A stretch of DNA of 64,000 bases from Labilibaculum antarcticum (GTDB lineage: Bacteria > Bacteroidota > Bacteroidia > Bacteroidales > Marinifilaceae): NCBI RefSeq assembly GCF_002356295.1, contig NZ_AP018042.1, positions 2,078,361-2,142,360 of the forward strand, read 5' to 3'. The notes beneath the pieces were generated by a model, which was given only the letters and a program-made list of their open reading frames with translations, was not told the origin of the DNA and did not search any database. Positions 9,590-19,900 of this stretch are shown piece after piece. Position numbers and translations under genes: made by a program. Position 1 is the first letter of the stretch; each line of letters opens with the position of its first letter.

Positions 9590-11014
9590 TTAAAAAACTT
9601 GTTTCAATAAATACTTCCTTTCACTATGAATTTTAATTACTAACTCTCCAAAAAGGGTATTTACCCATGCAAACCAACTTCTGGTAAAGTTCTTCGGATC
9701 GTCCATATGAAATGTCTCGTGCATGAAACCCGTTCCTGCATGAGTGTTCTTTAGCCAAAGCAAGCACTGAACAATCTCCTCGTCGTTGTTGGATGTCAGG
9801 GCACGCATGATAATGCTCATCGGCCAAATCATTTCAACCCCCACATGAGGCCCTCCTATCCCTTCGGCGGCCTTTCCCCTAAAAAACCAGGGATTATCGT
9901 CGCTGAGCACAAAATCTCTGGTGTTACAATAAACTTCATCTGTTCTATCCACACCCCCCAGGTAAGGCAAACTCAACAGACTCGGAATATTTGAATCATC
10001 CATATACAATCTGTTACCATAACCGTCGACTTCGAATGCATATATATTGCCATGTTTTGGGTGGTTAAAAATGGCATATTTTTGTATCGCCTGTTCCACT
10101 TCAAGGGCTAAGGAATTACATTCACTTGCAAATTCCTTATCACCATAAACTTGCTCCGATATTTGAGCTATTTGGCGTAAGCTGGTTACCGCAAACAAAT
10201 TAGAAGGCACCAAAAACAATAACGTAGTGGCATCATCAGACGGACGAAAAGCGGAGCATATTAAACCCACCGGATTAACGGGGTTTCCATAGCCACCACC
10301 GGCCATTGTATCCGTTGGTTTTTCAGATATTCGTTGGAAGGTATAAGCTCCCCTATTTAGTTTGCGTTGCTGATCTTTAAAAGTTTTTACAATGGCCTTG
10401 GCCGCTTTAAACCACTGAACATCGAAAGCTTTTGTGTCATTTGTCTTTTTCCAATAATGATACGAAAGACGAATAGGATAACATAACGAATCAATTTCCC
10501 ATTTGCGTTCGTGTAGTTCGGGCTTCATATCAGTTAAATCCGTTTTCCAATAACTGCCCTCCTTGTTTTTGTTAAAAGCATTGGCATAAGGGTCAATAAG
10601 TATGCAACGCATTTGACGATTGATCAATCCAAGAAAAAGATTTTCCAGTTTTGGGTCCGTGCCTACCAATGGAAGATAAGGCCATATCTGAGCGGTTGAA
10701 TCACGTAGCCACATGGCATCAATATCGCCTGTTATAATAAATGAATCGGGCGTACCGTTTTCTTCATTGTAATAAACCGTGGTATCTAAAGTATTGGGGT
10801 AACAATTCTCAAAAAGCCAAGCTATTTCGGGATCAGCAATATCCTTTTTTACTTTTTTCAACTCTTCTTCAACAGCTTTGCTTACAAACAATCGTTTAGA
10901 CATTGGAGGCCTCAATGTTGCTTTTTCTTTTGAACCGGCCATAAGTACGCTTGGCATCAATGTTACGGCTCCGGCACCAAGTATTGTTCGGGTAATAAAT
11001 TTTCTGCGCTGCAT
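9590..11014 (-). CDS. GH125 exo-alpha-1,6-mannosidase, Tat-exported
   Basis: The product is about 474 aa. The start MQRRKFIT at 11014 is preferred to an ATG 36 bp upstream because it gives a twin-arginine signal (RRKFITRTILGAGAV) and leaves a 4-bp gap after the preceding gene instead of an overlap. GH125 hallmarks are MWLRDSTAQIWPYLPL near residue 117, GHNIYAFEVDGYGN, MDDSNIPSLLSLPYL and the terminal GFMHETFHMDDPKNFTRSWFAW. Family members remove non-reducing alpha-1,6-mannose from N-glycans or mannans by inversion. It probably works with the GH92 on a branched mannoside in the periplasm. A Tat signal implies export in a folded state. Confidence 0.93.
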   Translation of the reverse strand: MQRRKFITRTILGAGAVTLMPSVLMAGSKEKATLRPPMSKRLFVSKAVEEELKKVKKDIADPEIAWLFENCYPNTLDTTVYYNEENGTPDSFIITGDIDAMWLRDSTAQIWPYLPLVGTDPKLENLFLGLINRQMRCILIDPYANAFNKNKEGSYWKTDLTDMKPELHERKWEIDSLCYPIRLSYHYWKKTNDTKAFDVQWFKAAKAIVKTFKDQQRKLNRGAYTFQRISEKPTDTMAGGGYGNPVNPVGLICSAFRPSDDATTLLFLVPSNLFAVTSLRQIAQISEQVYGDKEFASECNSLALEVEQAIQKYAIFNHPKHGNIYAFEVDGYGNRLYMDDSNIPSLLSLPYLGGVDRTDEVYCNTRDFVLSDDNPWFFRGKAAEGIGGPHVGVEMIWPMSIIMRALTSNNDEEIVQCLLWLKNTHAGTGFMHETFHMDDPKNFTRSWFAWVNTLFGELVIKIHSERKYLLKQVF

Positions 11015-11018
11015 CGTA

Positions 11019-12638
11019 TTATATTTTAGTCGTCCCTTTTTGTATTTCAACTTCCTTATTTCCTCCGCTCCAACTCACATTTAATTTAAACGCCACATTG
11101 GATGTAACCTCAATATTGGGTTCGCTTACAGGCGAATCCCTTTGGACACATTTAAACGAAATGGATCCATTCACCCCATAAGGATATTTGTCGATACCGT
11201 GTTCCTCCGTTAAATTAATATTCCAATGAATAGATTTATTTTGAAAATCGGCTTGGATACCAAAGATCGATTCGATAAGGACAGCTATAGGAACCAATCC
11301 GGTCCATCCCACAAAATCAGGACGTGCCATTAATCCCGGATTTGCAGACTCAGGTGCATAGTATTCCCAAAATGTATTCGTATTTTTATATACTTCAAGA
11401 ATTTGTTGGTGATGTCTTTTCGCAATATCAAAAGCCAGATCGTTATAATTATTTTTCTGCAGTCCTTTTATCAGCATATAGTTGGCCGGCGCCCATATAC
11501 CGCCTTGCCAATAACGACCATCCTCTTGATATTTTTCGTGATCGGCAGAAAGGGAAGGAACGGGATATTTGCGGTTGAATGTATCCACATCACTAAGGTG
11601 AGCAACTAATTTATTTAATTGATCCTTATCCAGCACATCAGCCAAAAGTGCCCAGTATGCACCGATACTTTTCAAATCACTCAAACTACCGTCTGCAAAC
11701 CGGTCGTATAAAAAGCCCGATTTGTCGTCCCACAGCTTTTCCTTAATATAGTTCTCCAACACACTAATTTCATCCTCAATATCCTCTATCTCTTGCCAGC
11801 GCTCCAGAATAAACCCAAATTTTAATAGAATTTTATCTACCATAAGCTGCTGCAAGCAGGCATCTAACCATACCATATGCCCATGACTGTAAATCATGCT
11901 ATACCCTTTTGGAACACGAGGTTGGTTATCCATGCCTGTTCCCCAACCACTGGACCAATAAGAACCATCACGCCAAGTTCTATTCAGTCTTAACCAACGG
12001 CTATATGCTGCTAAAGCAGGAAATATCATGTTAATCCTTTCCCTGTCGCCAAATTGATTATAATATTCAAGTTCGCTCCACGGAATAATATTAGGCCCGG
12101 TACTTACCGGATCGTAACGGTGGAAACAATCATCTCCCGAAGCCTTTATCTCGCGACAGATAAAACCATCGAGATGCTGAAGCGCATAAAAATTATCCAA
12201 TGTTTTCTGAAATGGAAACAGCCTATCGCCATACCTGGCAAAAAGAGTAATAAAAGCAGAGTCCCACATAAAAATATTGCCATTGTATGCGGTATCCAGA
12301 TAACTAGCCACAAAACCTGAATCAGGTTGTGGTTTTAGCACATTACCAATTCCTATTTCCCAGGCCTTCCAATACATTTCAATGGCGACATCGTTTCCTT
12401 TCCAGAATGGCGAAGGAAGAATATTTTTAGCATCAGCGAAAGATGGTGGCTCCAGTTGGTTCGATGGCAACCTCCGGTACTCGTTCTCGGCTACGAAACT
12501 ATTTTTAACGTAGGTGTTTTTATATGGAAGCTTATAAATATGCTTTTTATTATCCGTAACACCCATTGCAGGCAGACAAAGGAGTGAAGCACTCGCAAGT
12601 GCTCCACCTTTAATGAAATTTCTTCTATTAGTTGACAT
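11019..12638 (-). CDS. Tat-exported MGH1-like (GH63/GH37-type) glycoside hydrolase
   Basis: A 539-aa protein with a near-ideal twin-arginine signal, NRRNFIKGGALASASLL. The mature part resembles MGH1-like glycoside hydrolases of the GH63/trehalase (alpha/alpha)6 group: NGNIFMWDSAFITLFARYG near residue 115, DGFICREIK, SSGWGTGMDNQPR near residue 228, GQGGIWAPANYMLIKGL-like text (RYWQGGIWAPANYM) near residue 372 and TFWEYYAPESANPG near residue 420. The WDSAF aspartate and the GWD/GMDNQ and EYY stretches are where catalytic acids lie in this group. It precedes GH125 by 4 bp. Related proteins cleave mannosyl- or glucosyl-glycerate, trehalose or alpha-glucosyl caps; the substrate here is unknown. 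A beta-sandwich C-terminal tail is likely from residue 455. Confidence 0.72.
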   Translation of the reverse strand: MSTNRRNFIKGGALASASLLCLPAMGVTDNKKHIYKLPYKNTYVKNSFVAENEYRRLPSNQLEPPSFADAKNILPSPFWKGNDVAIEMYWKAWEIGIGNVLKPQPDSGFVASYLDTAYNGNIFMWDSAFITLFARYGDRLFPFQKTLDNFYALQHLDGFICREIKASGDDCFHRYDPVSTGPNIIPWSELEYYNQFGDRERINMIFPALAAYSRWLRLNRTWRDGSYWSSGWGTGMDNQPRVPKGYSMIYSHGHMVWLDACLQQLMVDKILLKFGFILERWQEIEDIEDEISVLENYIKEKLWDDKSGFLYDRFADGSLSDLKSIGAYWALLADVLDKDQLNKLVAHLSDVDTFNRKYPVPSLSADHEKYQEDGRYWQGGIWAPANYMLIKGLQKNNYNDLAFDIAKRHHQQILEVYKNTNTFWEYYAPESANPGLMARPDFVGWTGLVPIAVLIESIFGIQADFQNKSIHWNINLTEEHGIDKYPYGVNGSISFKCVQRDSPVSEPNIEVTSNVAFKLNVSWSGGNKEVEIQKGTTKI

Positions 12639-12761
12639 ATAAATTGATTTACACTAATAATTTAAACAATCTCTTTTCAAACAACTCACTAGAATTAAGA
12701 TGATTGCGAACACTAATTACTCAATGGTAAATTATAATTATTAAGCCATTATTTAAATGAA

Positions 12762-14219
12762 CTATTCTTCGATAAAGAAAAATGAATCTGGAATGATACA
12801 CTCCCTTATTTTTCTGCTTGAAAAGCCAACTTCTAAATTATCGCCCATATAACTTTCAAAATACAGTAACTTAAACTCATGATACCCTTCGTCCAATGCA
12901 ATTACTCCTTTTTCATATTTTGCGCTATGCGAACCATTATTATCGACAACAGTGATACCATCAATTAGTAATTTAGATCCATCATCGGAGTTTGTATAAA
13001 ACTGATAAAGTCCTTTATTGGGAATTTTAATCAAAGTATTAAATTCGAAACCAAAGTAATCTGTTAAATCAGCCTCTGATAAAGATATATTCGGAATTAG
13101 ACCTGTTTTTTTTATAGGTTGAGTAGATAAGTCATCTGTTGAATCAAAATCTCCTTCAAAATATTTATACTTTATTCCTGATTGTGCTTTAGTTACTTTT
13201 TTTGATGGCAAAAATTTGATATTCTCATCTGCATCTGAAAGACCTGAAGGGAAATAATACTTATACTTCACACCATTTTCTGTTCTAATCCATGTATCAT
13301 AACTAAAATATCCTTCCTGCATAACAATTATTCGTGCACCTGGTTCAAGTTGCCCATAGGCTTCATAACCTGTCTTTTGACCATAACCAAGTCCAATTCC
13401 ATGATGAATTCCCACATAATTGTTATCATGATCGTGTCCTACAAAAACCCCAATAACATCGTTTTTATCGACCATTGACGCAAATATTCCTGAATTTATA
13501 TCGGATGAACTTACCCCCTCGTCGAATTGATCACCTAAGGTGGTTGATGCTCCTACAATTTCTCTAAATTCTGGAAGTGGAATATGAAAAAATGCCAACG
13601 AAGGAAGTGGCAATTGATTATTCTCAGCAGTAAATTTATCGCTCTCATTACGATACCATTCAATTTGATCAAATCGAATCCAATCATAATCACTAATCTT
13701 CGGATTACTGGCATAATCATTAGAATCAAAACAATATATAACCGCTGCAGTTTTATCCCCATTAGAAGTTTCAACAGGTAATGCATAATTACCAGCTCCA
13801 TGCACATTTCCCTCCGTTCCCACAAAATATGGTAAGTCCTGAAGAATCTTAAATATTTCTTTACGATTTATATCTGGTTCTGCATCATGATTTCCTAGTG
13901 TAACAGCCCAGGGTATTTTTGCATCAATAAAAATTTTTGCTATTGCTAACCATCCTTCTTTAGCAGGATCGGAAGTAACAATATCGCCTGTTAAAACCAC
14001 CAAGTCTGGATTTTCTGCTTTCAAAACTGTTTCCATATTCTCAATGGTTTTTATGCAATTATCAGAAGTATTATTCCAATGCAAATCAGTAAACTGCGCA
14101 ATTTTAAATGAATGATTTTTTCTGAACTTTAGCTCATTTTGCTCCTGAGCACATACGGGCATTATTTGACTGATTATCAGTAAAAAAACACTTATATATA
14201 GGAATGCTAATTGTTTCAT
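12762..14219 (-). CDS. Calcineurin-like phosphatase with C-terminal PA14 domain
   Basis: A 485-aa secreted protein (signal ending PVCAQE). The metallophosphoesterase domain (about 30-310) shows QFTDLHWN, VVLTGDIVTSDP, TLGNHDAEPD, FHIPLPEF and FVGHDHDNNYVG, i.e. the full set of metal-binding D/H/N residues, as in purple-acid-phosphatase-like enzymes of the Dcr2/YkuE type. From about 345 to the end runs a PA14-like carbohydrate-binding domain (KYFEGDF to SDDGSKLLIDG) paralogous to that of the GH92. Fusion of a phosphatase to a glycan-binding domain suggests that it acts on phosphate groups of a polysaccharide. It lies between the phosphodiesterase lipoprotein gene and the MGH1-like gene. The phosphatase call is strong; the glycan substrate is inference. 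Confidence 0.88.
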   Translation of the reverse strand: MKQLAFLYISVFLLIISQIMPVCAQEQNELKFRKNHSFKIAQFTDLHWNNTSDNCIKTIENMETVLKAENPDLVVLTGDIVTSDPAKEGWLAIAKIFIDAKIPWAVTLGNHDAEPDINRKEIFKILQDLPYFVGTEGNVHGAGNYALPVETSNGDKTAAVIYCFDSNDYASNPKISDYDWIRFDQIEWYRNESDKFTAENNQLPLPSLAFFHIPLPEFREIVGASTTLGDQFDEGVSSSDINSGIFASMVDKNDVIGVFVGHDHDNNYVGIHHGIGLGYGQKTGYEAYGQLEPGARIIVMQEGYFSYDTWIRTENGVKYKYYFPSGLSDADENIKFLPSKKVTKAQSGIKYKYFEGDFDSTDDLSTQPIKKTGLIPNISLSEADLTDYFGFEFNTLIKIPNKGLYQFYTNSDDGSKLLIDGITVVDNNGSHSAKYEKGVIALDEGYHEFKLLYFESYMGDNLEVGFSSRKIRECIIPDSFFFIEE

Positions 14220-14358
14220 AATTATTTAATTTTATATATTATCTTATAGACAGAACAAGCCTGGGAAGCAAAATACAAGTATAAACTTCTCGTTATCTGC
14301 TATTTAGATTAAGTTAGATAATGTGATAAAAATTGAATGTAGGATATTCAAGGAGGTA

Positions 14359-15174
14359 TTAATTGAACATATATTTGATTTCATTCAAATCATCAGTCCC
14401 AATAAGATCAACTTGTGCATTCAACAATTCAGTACTGATTGCTCTTCTTTGTTTTTCAGTTGTATTAGGTGTACCCCAAAAGCGAATAAGGAAGCCTTTT
14501 TTCTTTACGGCAGAAGTGATATCTTGTAGTTTATTTTTTTCTAGAACGGGAATCTCACCATTTCCGTCCCAATTAAAGTAATCACCCCAGTCATCACTAA
14601 TTATCGGCATTAATTTATTTGAGATTCCTTTATTTAAATCAGTTAATCGCCCATCAAAATATGCCAAACGATTACTTTGACCAACCATATATTCAAATGG
14701 CCTTTCCCCAGAAACAATTATTCTTACTGCCCCTCTCCGGTCAATCCCGTCATTATACACAGAAAGTATTTGTTTATATTCTTTTAAAATATCCTCGAGT
14801 AACTTATAAGTGCTGAGTCCATTAATCTTTATATCAACGAAAAGAAAGAGTTCTTCTTCATTTCCATAAACAGAACCTTTGTTTTCAATAACTTTTTGAT
14901 AAATAGGATCAAGATAAAGCCTACGCAGAGTATTACCTGATTTGATCTGGTTTCGATCATGTGCTACGAACAATGAATCTCCAATAGGAAAAACATCAGC
15001 TTCGATGCTCTTACAACCATATTTCAAAGCATCAAACAGTGGATTTGTGTGGCTATAATCATTGTGTGAATGAACCGGAATTATAGAGGTTTCTGTACTA
15101 TTTCTTGAACTACACCCAAATAAACAAAATGTAATTAATAAAATTACTCCATTCCTCAAATGTTTTATTATCAT
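14359..15174 (-). CDS. GDPD / PI-PLC-like phosphodiesterase lipoprotein
   Basis: The start at 15174 (MIIKHLRNG) is chosen over an ATG 45 bp upstream because it gives a regular lipoprotein signal ending LFGC. The 271-aa protein has the TIM-barrel phosphodiesterase pattern: HSHNDYSHTNPL (first catalytic His), KSIEADVF (metal acids) and LFVAHDRN (second His), then FLFVDIK near residue 110. This is the layout of the glycerophosphodiester phosphodiesterase/phosphatidylinositol phospholipase C superfamily, in its short Aim6-like branch. Such enzymes cleave a phosphodiester next to glycerol or inositol. It is the first enzyme gene after susD, which ties it to the glycan imported by SusCD and points to a phosphodiester in that glycan. 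The real substrate is not known. Confidence 0.75.
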   Translation of the reverse strand: MIIKHLRNGVILLITFCLFGCSSRNSTETSIIPVHSHNDYSHTNPLFDALKYGCKSIEADVFPIGDSLFVAHDRNQIKSGNTLRRLYLDPIYQKVIENKGSVYGNEEELFLFVDIKINGLSTYKLLEDILKEYKQILSVYNDGIDRRGAVRIIVSGERPFEYMVGQSNRLAYFDGRLTDLNKGISNKLMPIISDDWGDYFNWDGNGEIPVLEKNKLQDITSAVKKKGFLIRFWGTPNTTEKQRRAISTELLNAQVDLIGTDDLNEIKYMFN

Positions 15175-15249
15175 AATTTTCGATTTGGCGAATTTAAAAA
15201 TTGCACAGCAATTTCTCAAAGAGAAATTCTACAATCTACTCTTTCAAAC

Positions 15250-15293
15250 AAAAAAGAGTAGAGATAGCCTGAAAATACAGGCTTTCTCTACTA
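15250..15293 (-). terminator. Hairpin terminator after susD
   Basis: On the minus strand, a long interrupted stem (AGTAGAGA with TCTCTACT, and AGCCTG with CAGGCT) is followed by TTTTTT. It lies directly after the susD stop codon. It would act as a full or partial terminator, making susCD transcripts more abundant than the downstream enzyme genes, a common arrangement in such loci. Confidence 0.75.
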
Positions 15294-15299
15294 CACTTT

Positions 15300-16883
15300 T
15301 TAATTCCAACCTTTATTTTGTCGAATACCTGAGATAGCTACATCATCATTAGGAATAATCCAAACATGATGAATATTTGGGTCAAATTGAGGTCGTGCAG
15401 CACGTACCTCTTTTATGGTAAAAGGTGAATCTGGATTTGTTTTATCAGAATAATCTCTACCATGTAATGTTTTATTATAGGCCAAATCGGCATCATGCCA
15501 GCGTACTAAATCAAAATGTCGATTTGTAAATTCACCAGCAAATTCAACACGGCGTTCATGTTTTAAATCACTTAATGTGGCATTGGTTATAGAAGCTAAT
15601 CCTGCTCGGCTACGAACTGCATTCAATTCCTTGTCAGCATTTTGACCTTTCATAAGTAGAGCTTCGGCCTTCATTAAAACAATTTCAGTATAACGAATAA
15701 GAGGAACATTCGCAATTGTAGTTGGATCATCTCCATTTGCATTAATTGTTGTTCCAACAGGGTTTTCATACCCATAAGCGTCCATATATTTATTAAACTG
15801 AAATCCTGATTGAGAATTTTGAGAAGTATACCTTCTGGTCTCACCAAACCATTTAAACTCTTGCCCAAACTCTAAAATAGTTTCTTTTCGTCTTACATCA
15901 CCAACTTCAAAACTATTATACAATTCAAGTGTTGGTTGATAATATCCCCAACCATTGTAATCACCCCAGCCTTTATTCTCAAGCATAACACCAGGTAATT
16001 TACTTCCCGCATCTACTCCTGAAATTACTGACCAAATATATTCGGAACCAAAATTTTGTTGATATGTGAAAATATCATGATAATCTGTTCCTGGGTTATT
16101 CGAATTTAGAAGTTTTCTGCCAGAACCAGAATTTGTAATCTTATCACAGTACTCAATTACATTATCCCATTTTGAATTATCATATTGAGCCCAATACATA
16201 TAAGTCTTAGCAATATATGCTAATGCTGCATCTTTATGAGCTCTTCCTAAATCAGCAGAAGCGTAAGTTGTGAAAAGTGGTAATAAATCAACAGCCTTTT
16301 CTAAATCACTAATTATTTGCTCATAGTTGTTAATAACACTTACAGGACGTGTGAAATGATCATCAAACATGTTTTCCTCCGTAACAATCGGAACTCCACC
16401 ATTTTCACCATTATCACCATAAGTATGTGCTAACCAAAAATAATGAAATGCACGCATAAAATAAGCTTCTCCTAAAACTCGCTTACTTAAGGAAGCATCC
16501 ATCTCAATATCTGGAACATGAGATATTACATCATTTGCTCGACGGACAATTTTATATGACTGTGGATACATCCAACTAAAATATCCCTCATCTCCACTTA
16601 AAGTAAAATTTACCGCTGCATCAGCCTTTGCATTCGAACGGCCTGTTATCATATCATCCGAAGCATTAATATACCACATAAAGCCACGAGTAAACATGTC
16701 TTCGTCTTTCATATAATAATACATGGCATTTGCTCCTGCCAAAGCATCATCTTCTGTTTGCCAATAATTTCCTTCCGTTGCACTTCCTTTTGGGGTTAAA
16801 TCGGTAAAACTCTCAGAACATCCCCAGACAATAAAAACTATAAATGCTGCAACAACAAAATTCGTTAATCTTATATTTTTCAT
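15300..16883 (-). CDS. SusD-family surface glycan-binding lipoprotein
   Basis: A 527-aa RagB/SusD protein with a lipoprotein signal (FIVWGC). The typical N-terminal segment LTPKGSATEGNYWQTEDDALAGANAMY, the TPR-like helical core (VLGEAYFMRAFHYFWLAHTYGD; KDAALAYIAKTYMYWAQ) and the C-terminal RYTEIVLMKAEALL, LNAVRSRAGL and RRVEFAGEFTNRHFDLVRW stretches are all family hallmarks. It forms the lid of the SusC porin and captures oligosaccharide at the cell surface. It lies 61 bp after susC. Its binding specificity cannot be read from sequence. No separate SusE/F or SGBP gene is seen in the window. Confidence 0.96.
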   Translation of the reverse strand: MKNIRLTNFVVAAFIVFIVWGCSESFTDLTPKGSATEGNYWQTEDDALAGANAMYYYMKDEDMFTRGFMWYINASDDMITGRSNAKADAAVNFTLSGDEGYFSWMYPQSYKIVRRANDVISHVPDIEMDASLSKRVLGEAYFMRAFHYFWLAHTYGDNGENGGVPIVTEENMFDDHFTRPVSVINNYEQIISDLEKAVDLLPLFTTYASADLGRAHKDAALAYIAKTYMYWAQYDNSKWDNVIEYCDKITNSGSGRKLLNSNNPGTDYHDIFTYQQNFGSEYIWSVISGVDAGSKLPGVMLENKGWGDYNGWGYYQPTLELYNSFEVGDVRRKETILEFGQEFKWFGETRRYTSQNSQSGFQFNKYMDAYGYENPVGTTINANGDDPTTIANVPLIRYTEIVLMKAEALLMKGQNADKELNAVRSRAGLASITNATLSDLKHERRVEFAGEFTNRHFDLVRWHDADLAYNKTLHGRDYSDKTNPDSPFTIKEVRAARPQFDPNIHHVWIIPNDDVAISGIRQNKGWN

Positions 16884-16944
16884 AATTGTTTCCTTTTTTT
16901 AGACTTCTTAAAATAATCATTCACGTATTGATGTCCAATATAAA

Positions 16945-19900
16945 TTAAAAAGCAAATGATAAGCCTGTAGATATTGTACGTGCAACAGGATATGATCCTA
17001 CATCAAGTCCAATTCCACCAACTTCAGGATCCATTCCTGAATAATCCGTTATGGTGAATAAATTTTCAGCAGTAAAATAAATTCTTAAAGAAGAACCTTT
17101 AACTACTTTATCAATTATTTTATGTGGAAATGAATATCCCAATGTTATATTCTTCATACGTAGATATGATGCATCTTCCAAATACCACGTAGAATTTGTA
17201 GCAAAATTTCTATTATCATCTGTCGTCTGAAGTCTAGGAATATTTGAATTCGGATTATCAACGGACCAAGCTCCTAGGATGCGATTATCACGATTATAAG
17301 TTTGTTCTGACATATTATAGGTTGAATACTTATATGCATTAAACACCTTTCCACCTTCAACTCCCTGCAGAATACACGATAAGTCAAACCCTTTATACTC
17401 TAAATTAAGATTAATAGCATAAGTAAATGTAGGGAATGCATTACCATGAAAAACTCTATCATCATCAGAAATTTTTCCATCATTGTTTGCATCTTTAAAT
17501 TTCAGATCCCCAGGTTTTGCATTGGGTTGAATTAGATTCCCATTTGATTGATGTGCATCGATTTCGGCTTGTGTTTTAAAAAGACCTTCACACTGCACTA
17601 AATGATATGAATATAATGGCTGTCCTGCTTCCGAACGATATGGAAACAAAGAAGAACGAACATTATCATCATGATAAATATAATCGCTAGTGTATCCATC
17701 CAAATCCAATAGTTCATTTTTTATGGTTGAAAAATTAGCTCCTATAGAATATTTTAATTTCTTATCGTTATTTCTATAGTTTACAGACATTTCATATCCC
17801 CAATTCTTCACACTTCCAACATTTGAAGTTGGACCATCGCCAACACCAGTATGTGGATTGGCAGCATTGGTGAGAATCATGTCTTTCGTAGTCTTCTCAA
17901 AATAATCGGCAACCAAGTCCAAACGTCCATTAAATAAAGTAGCATCTATACCAAAATCATAAGTTTCTGACTTCTCCCACTTTAAATTACGATTCGACTG
18001 CTGAGCTACATAGTATCCTGGAAGGTAAGATGGAGACTCACCAAGATAAGGTCTATGAGAACTCATTGGAACATTATATGCATAATAATTAACTGATTGA
18101 ATATTACCAATTTGTCCCCAAGATCCTCTTAGCTTCAAAGAAGTTATCCAATCTATATCTTTCATAAAACCTTCTTCAGACAATCTCCAAGCTGCAGAGA
18201 ATGAAGAAAACATATCATCATTATTTTCTTTTGCTAAACGAGAAGAACGATCATTCCTTATACTTGCTGAAAAGAAGTAACGATTATCAAAATTATAACG
18301 AAACCGACCAATGGCTGATGTTAATGCATCTTCGTAAACATCACTATCCCATTCAATAATCTCTCCTGCATTTTTTAAATATTGATACCAGTCTTCTTCA
18401 CGTGAAAAATCCTGAGCATTAACATCATTATACTCATAATCTGTATGCTGAGCTGAGTAAACCGCAGTAAGATTTAAGTTATGCTTTCCATAAGACTTCT
18501 CATAATTAATCTGATTGTCCCAAATCCATTTATTCCTATTAGACCATGATTGATCCAAATAATTCATATCAGTACGACGACCAGACTCTGGTATTTTTGG
18601 GGTGAACTTTTTATAATCATCATCTCTTAAATCAACAGAAAATGAAGAACGAAATTTCAACCCTTGAATAATTTTATAATCAAGGTAAACGTTTGCATTT
18701 AAATTCGTAATAGGATTAGTTACTGTTGGTCTATTCAACATCGCTACAGGATTAAATACATCTCCATAAGCACCAGCAAATTTAGATTCTGCAGGAGCCA
18801 CTCCATGATAATTACCTTCTGCATCATATACAGGAGCTGACGATGGCATATACATCGCATTAATAATAGCACCAGAATAACTAGACGAAGTATTAGCTCC
18901 AACCGCTTCGGTTCTTGCTAAAAAAATATTCTCTCCAATTTTAATATTATCAGTAATATCATATTCGGTCTTCATTCTAAAAGCAAACCGTTTTGAGTTT
19001 GTTCCTATCAAAAGTCCATCCTTATCCTGATAATTAAAAGAAGACATATATCTTACTTTTTCACCACCACCGGATATTGAAAAATTAGCATTTTTAACGT
19101 ATGCTTTTCTAAAAATAGCATCGATCCAATTTGTACGTGTCACAGCACCAAATGGATTCTGAACAGCATCATGAGCGGGCAAACGTGACGCCCCAACATT
19201 ATCTGTAGCAGTATTATATGCCCAGCTTTGCTGTTCGGCATTTAACGGTGTTGGTTTGTTCATTGCTTGCTGTACTCCAGTAAAAAAGTCAAAACTAATT
19301 TTCGGTTTACCTGATTTACCGCTTTTTGTAGTAATCACAATAACTCCTGATGCAGCCTGAGCTCCATATATTGATGCAGAAGCGGCATCTTTTAAGATTA
19401 CCATGCTTTCAATGTCATTCGGGTTAAGCGCACCACCATAATATGGCATCCCATCAACAACCCAAAGTGGCGATTCATCATTTACTGAACCAACTCCACG
19501 TATTACTACTTTTGCTGTTTTTGTTGGATCACCACCTTGTTGAATAACTGTTACTCCTGCAGTGTTTCCTTGTAAAAAGTCCGAAGGACTTGTAATTGCA
19601 CGACTATTGATTTTATCTAAACCTGTCACGGTTGCTATGGATGATGATAAATCTGATTTTTTAGCCGATCCATACCCAATAGCAACAACTTCGCTCAAAC
19701 CAAAAGCTTCCTCAACCAGTATAACATCCAACTTTGATTCCCCCGCCAAGACAATCTCTTTTGTTTTCATACCTATAAATGAAAATACCAGTGTTCCATT
19801 CTTAAGAACATCCTTAAATACAAAATTCCCATCAATATCTGTTATTGTTCCTAGCATACTTCCCTTGACTACTATCGATACTCCTGGTAAGGACTGTCCA

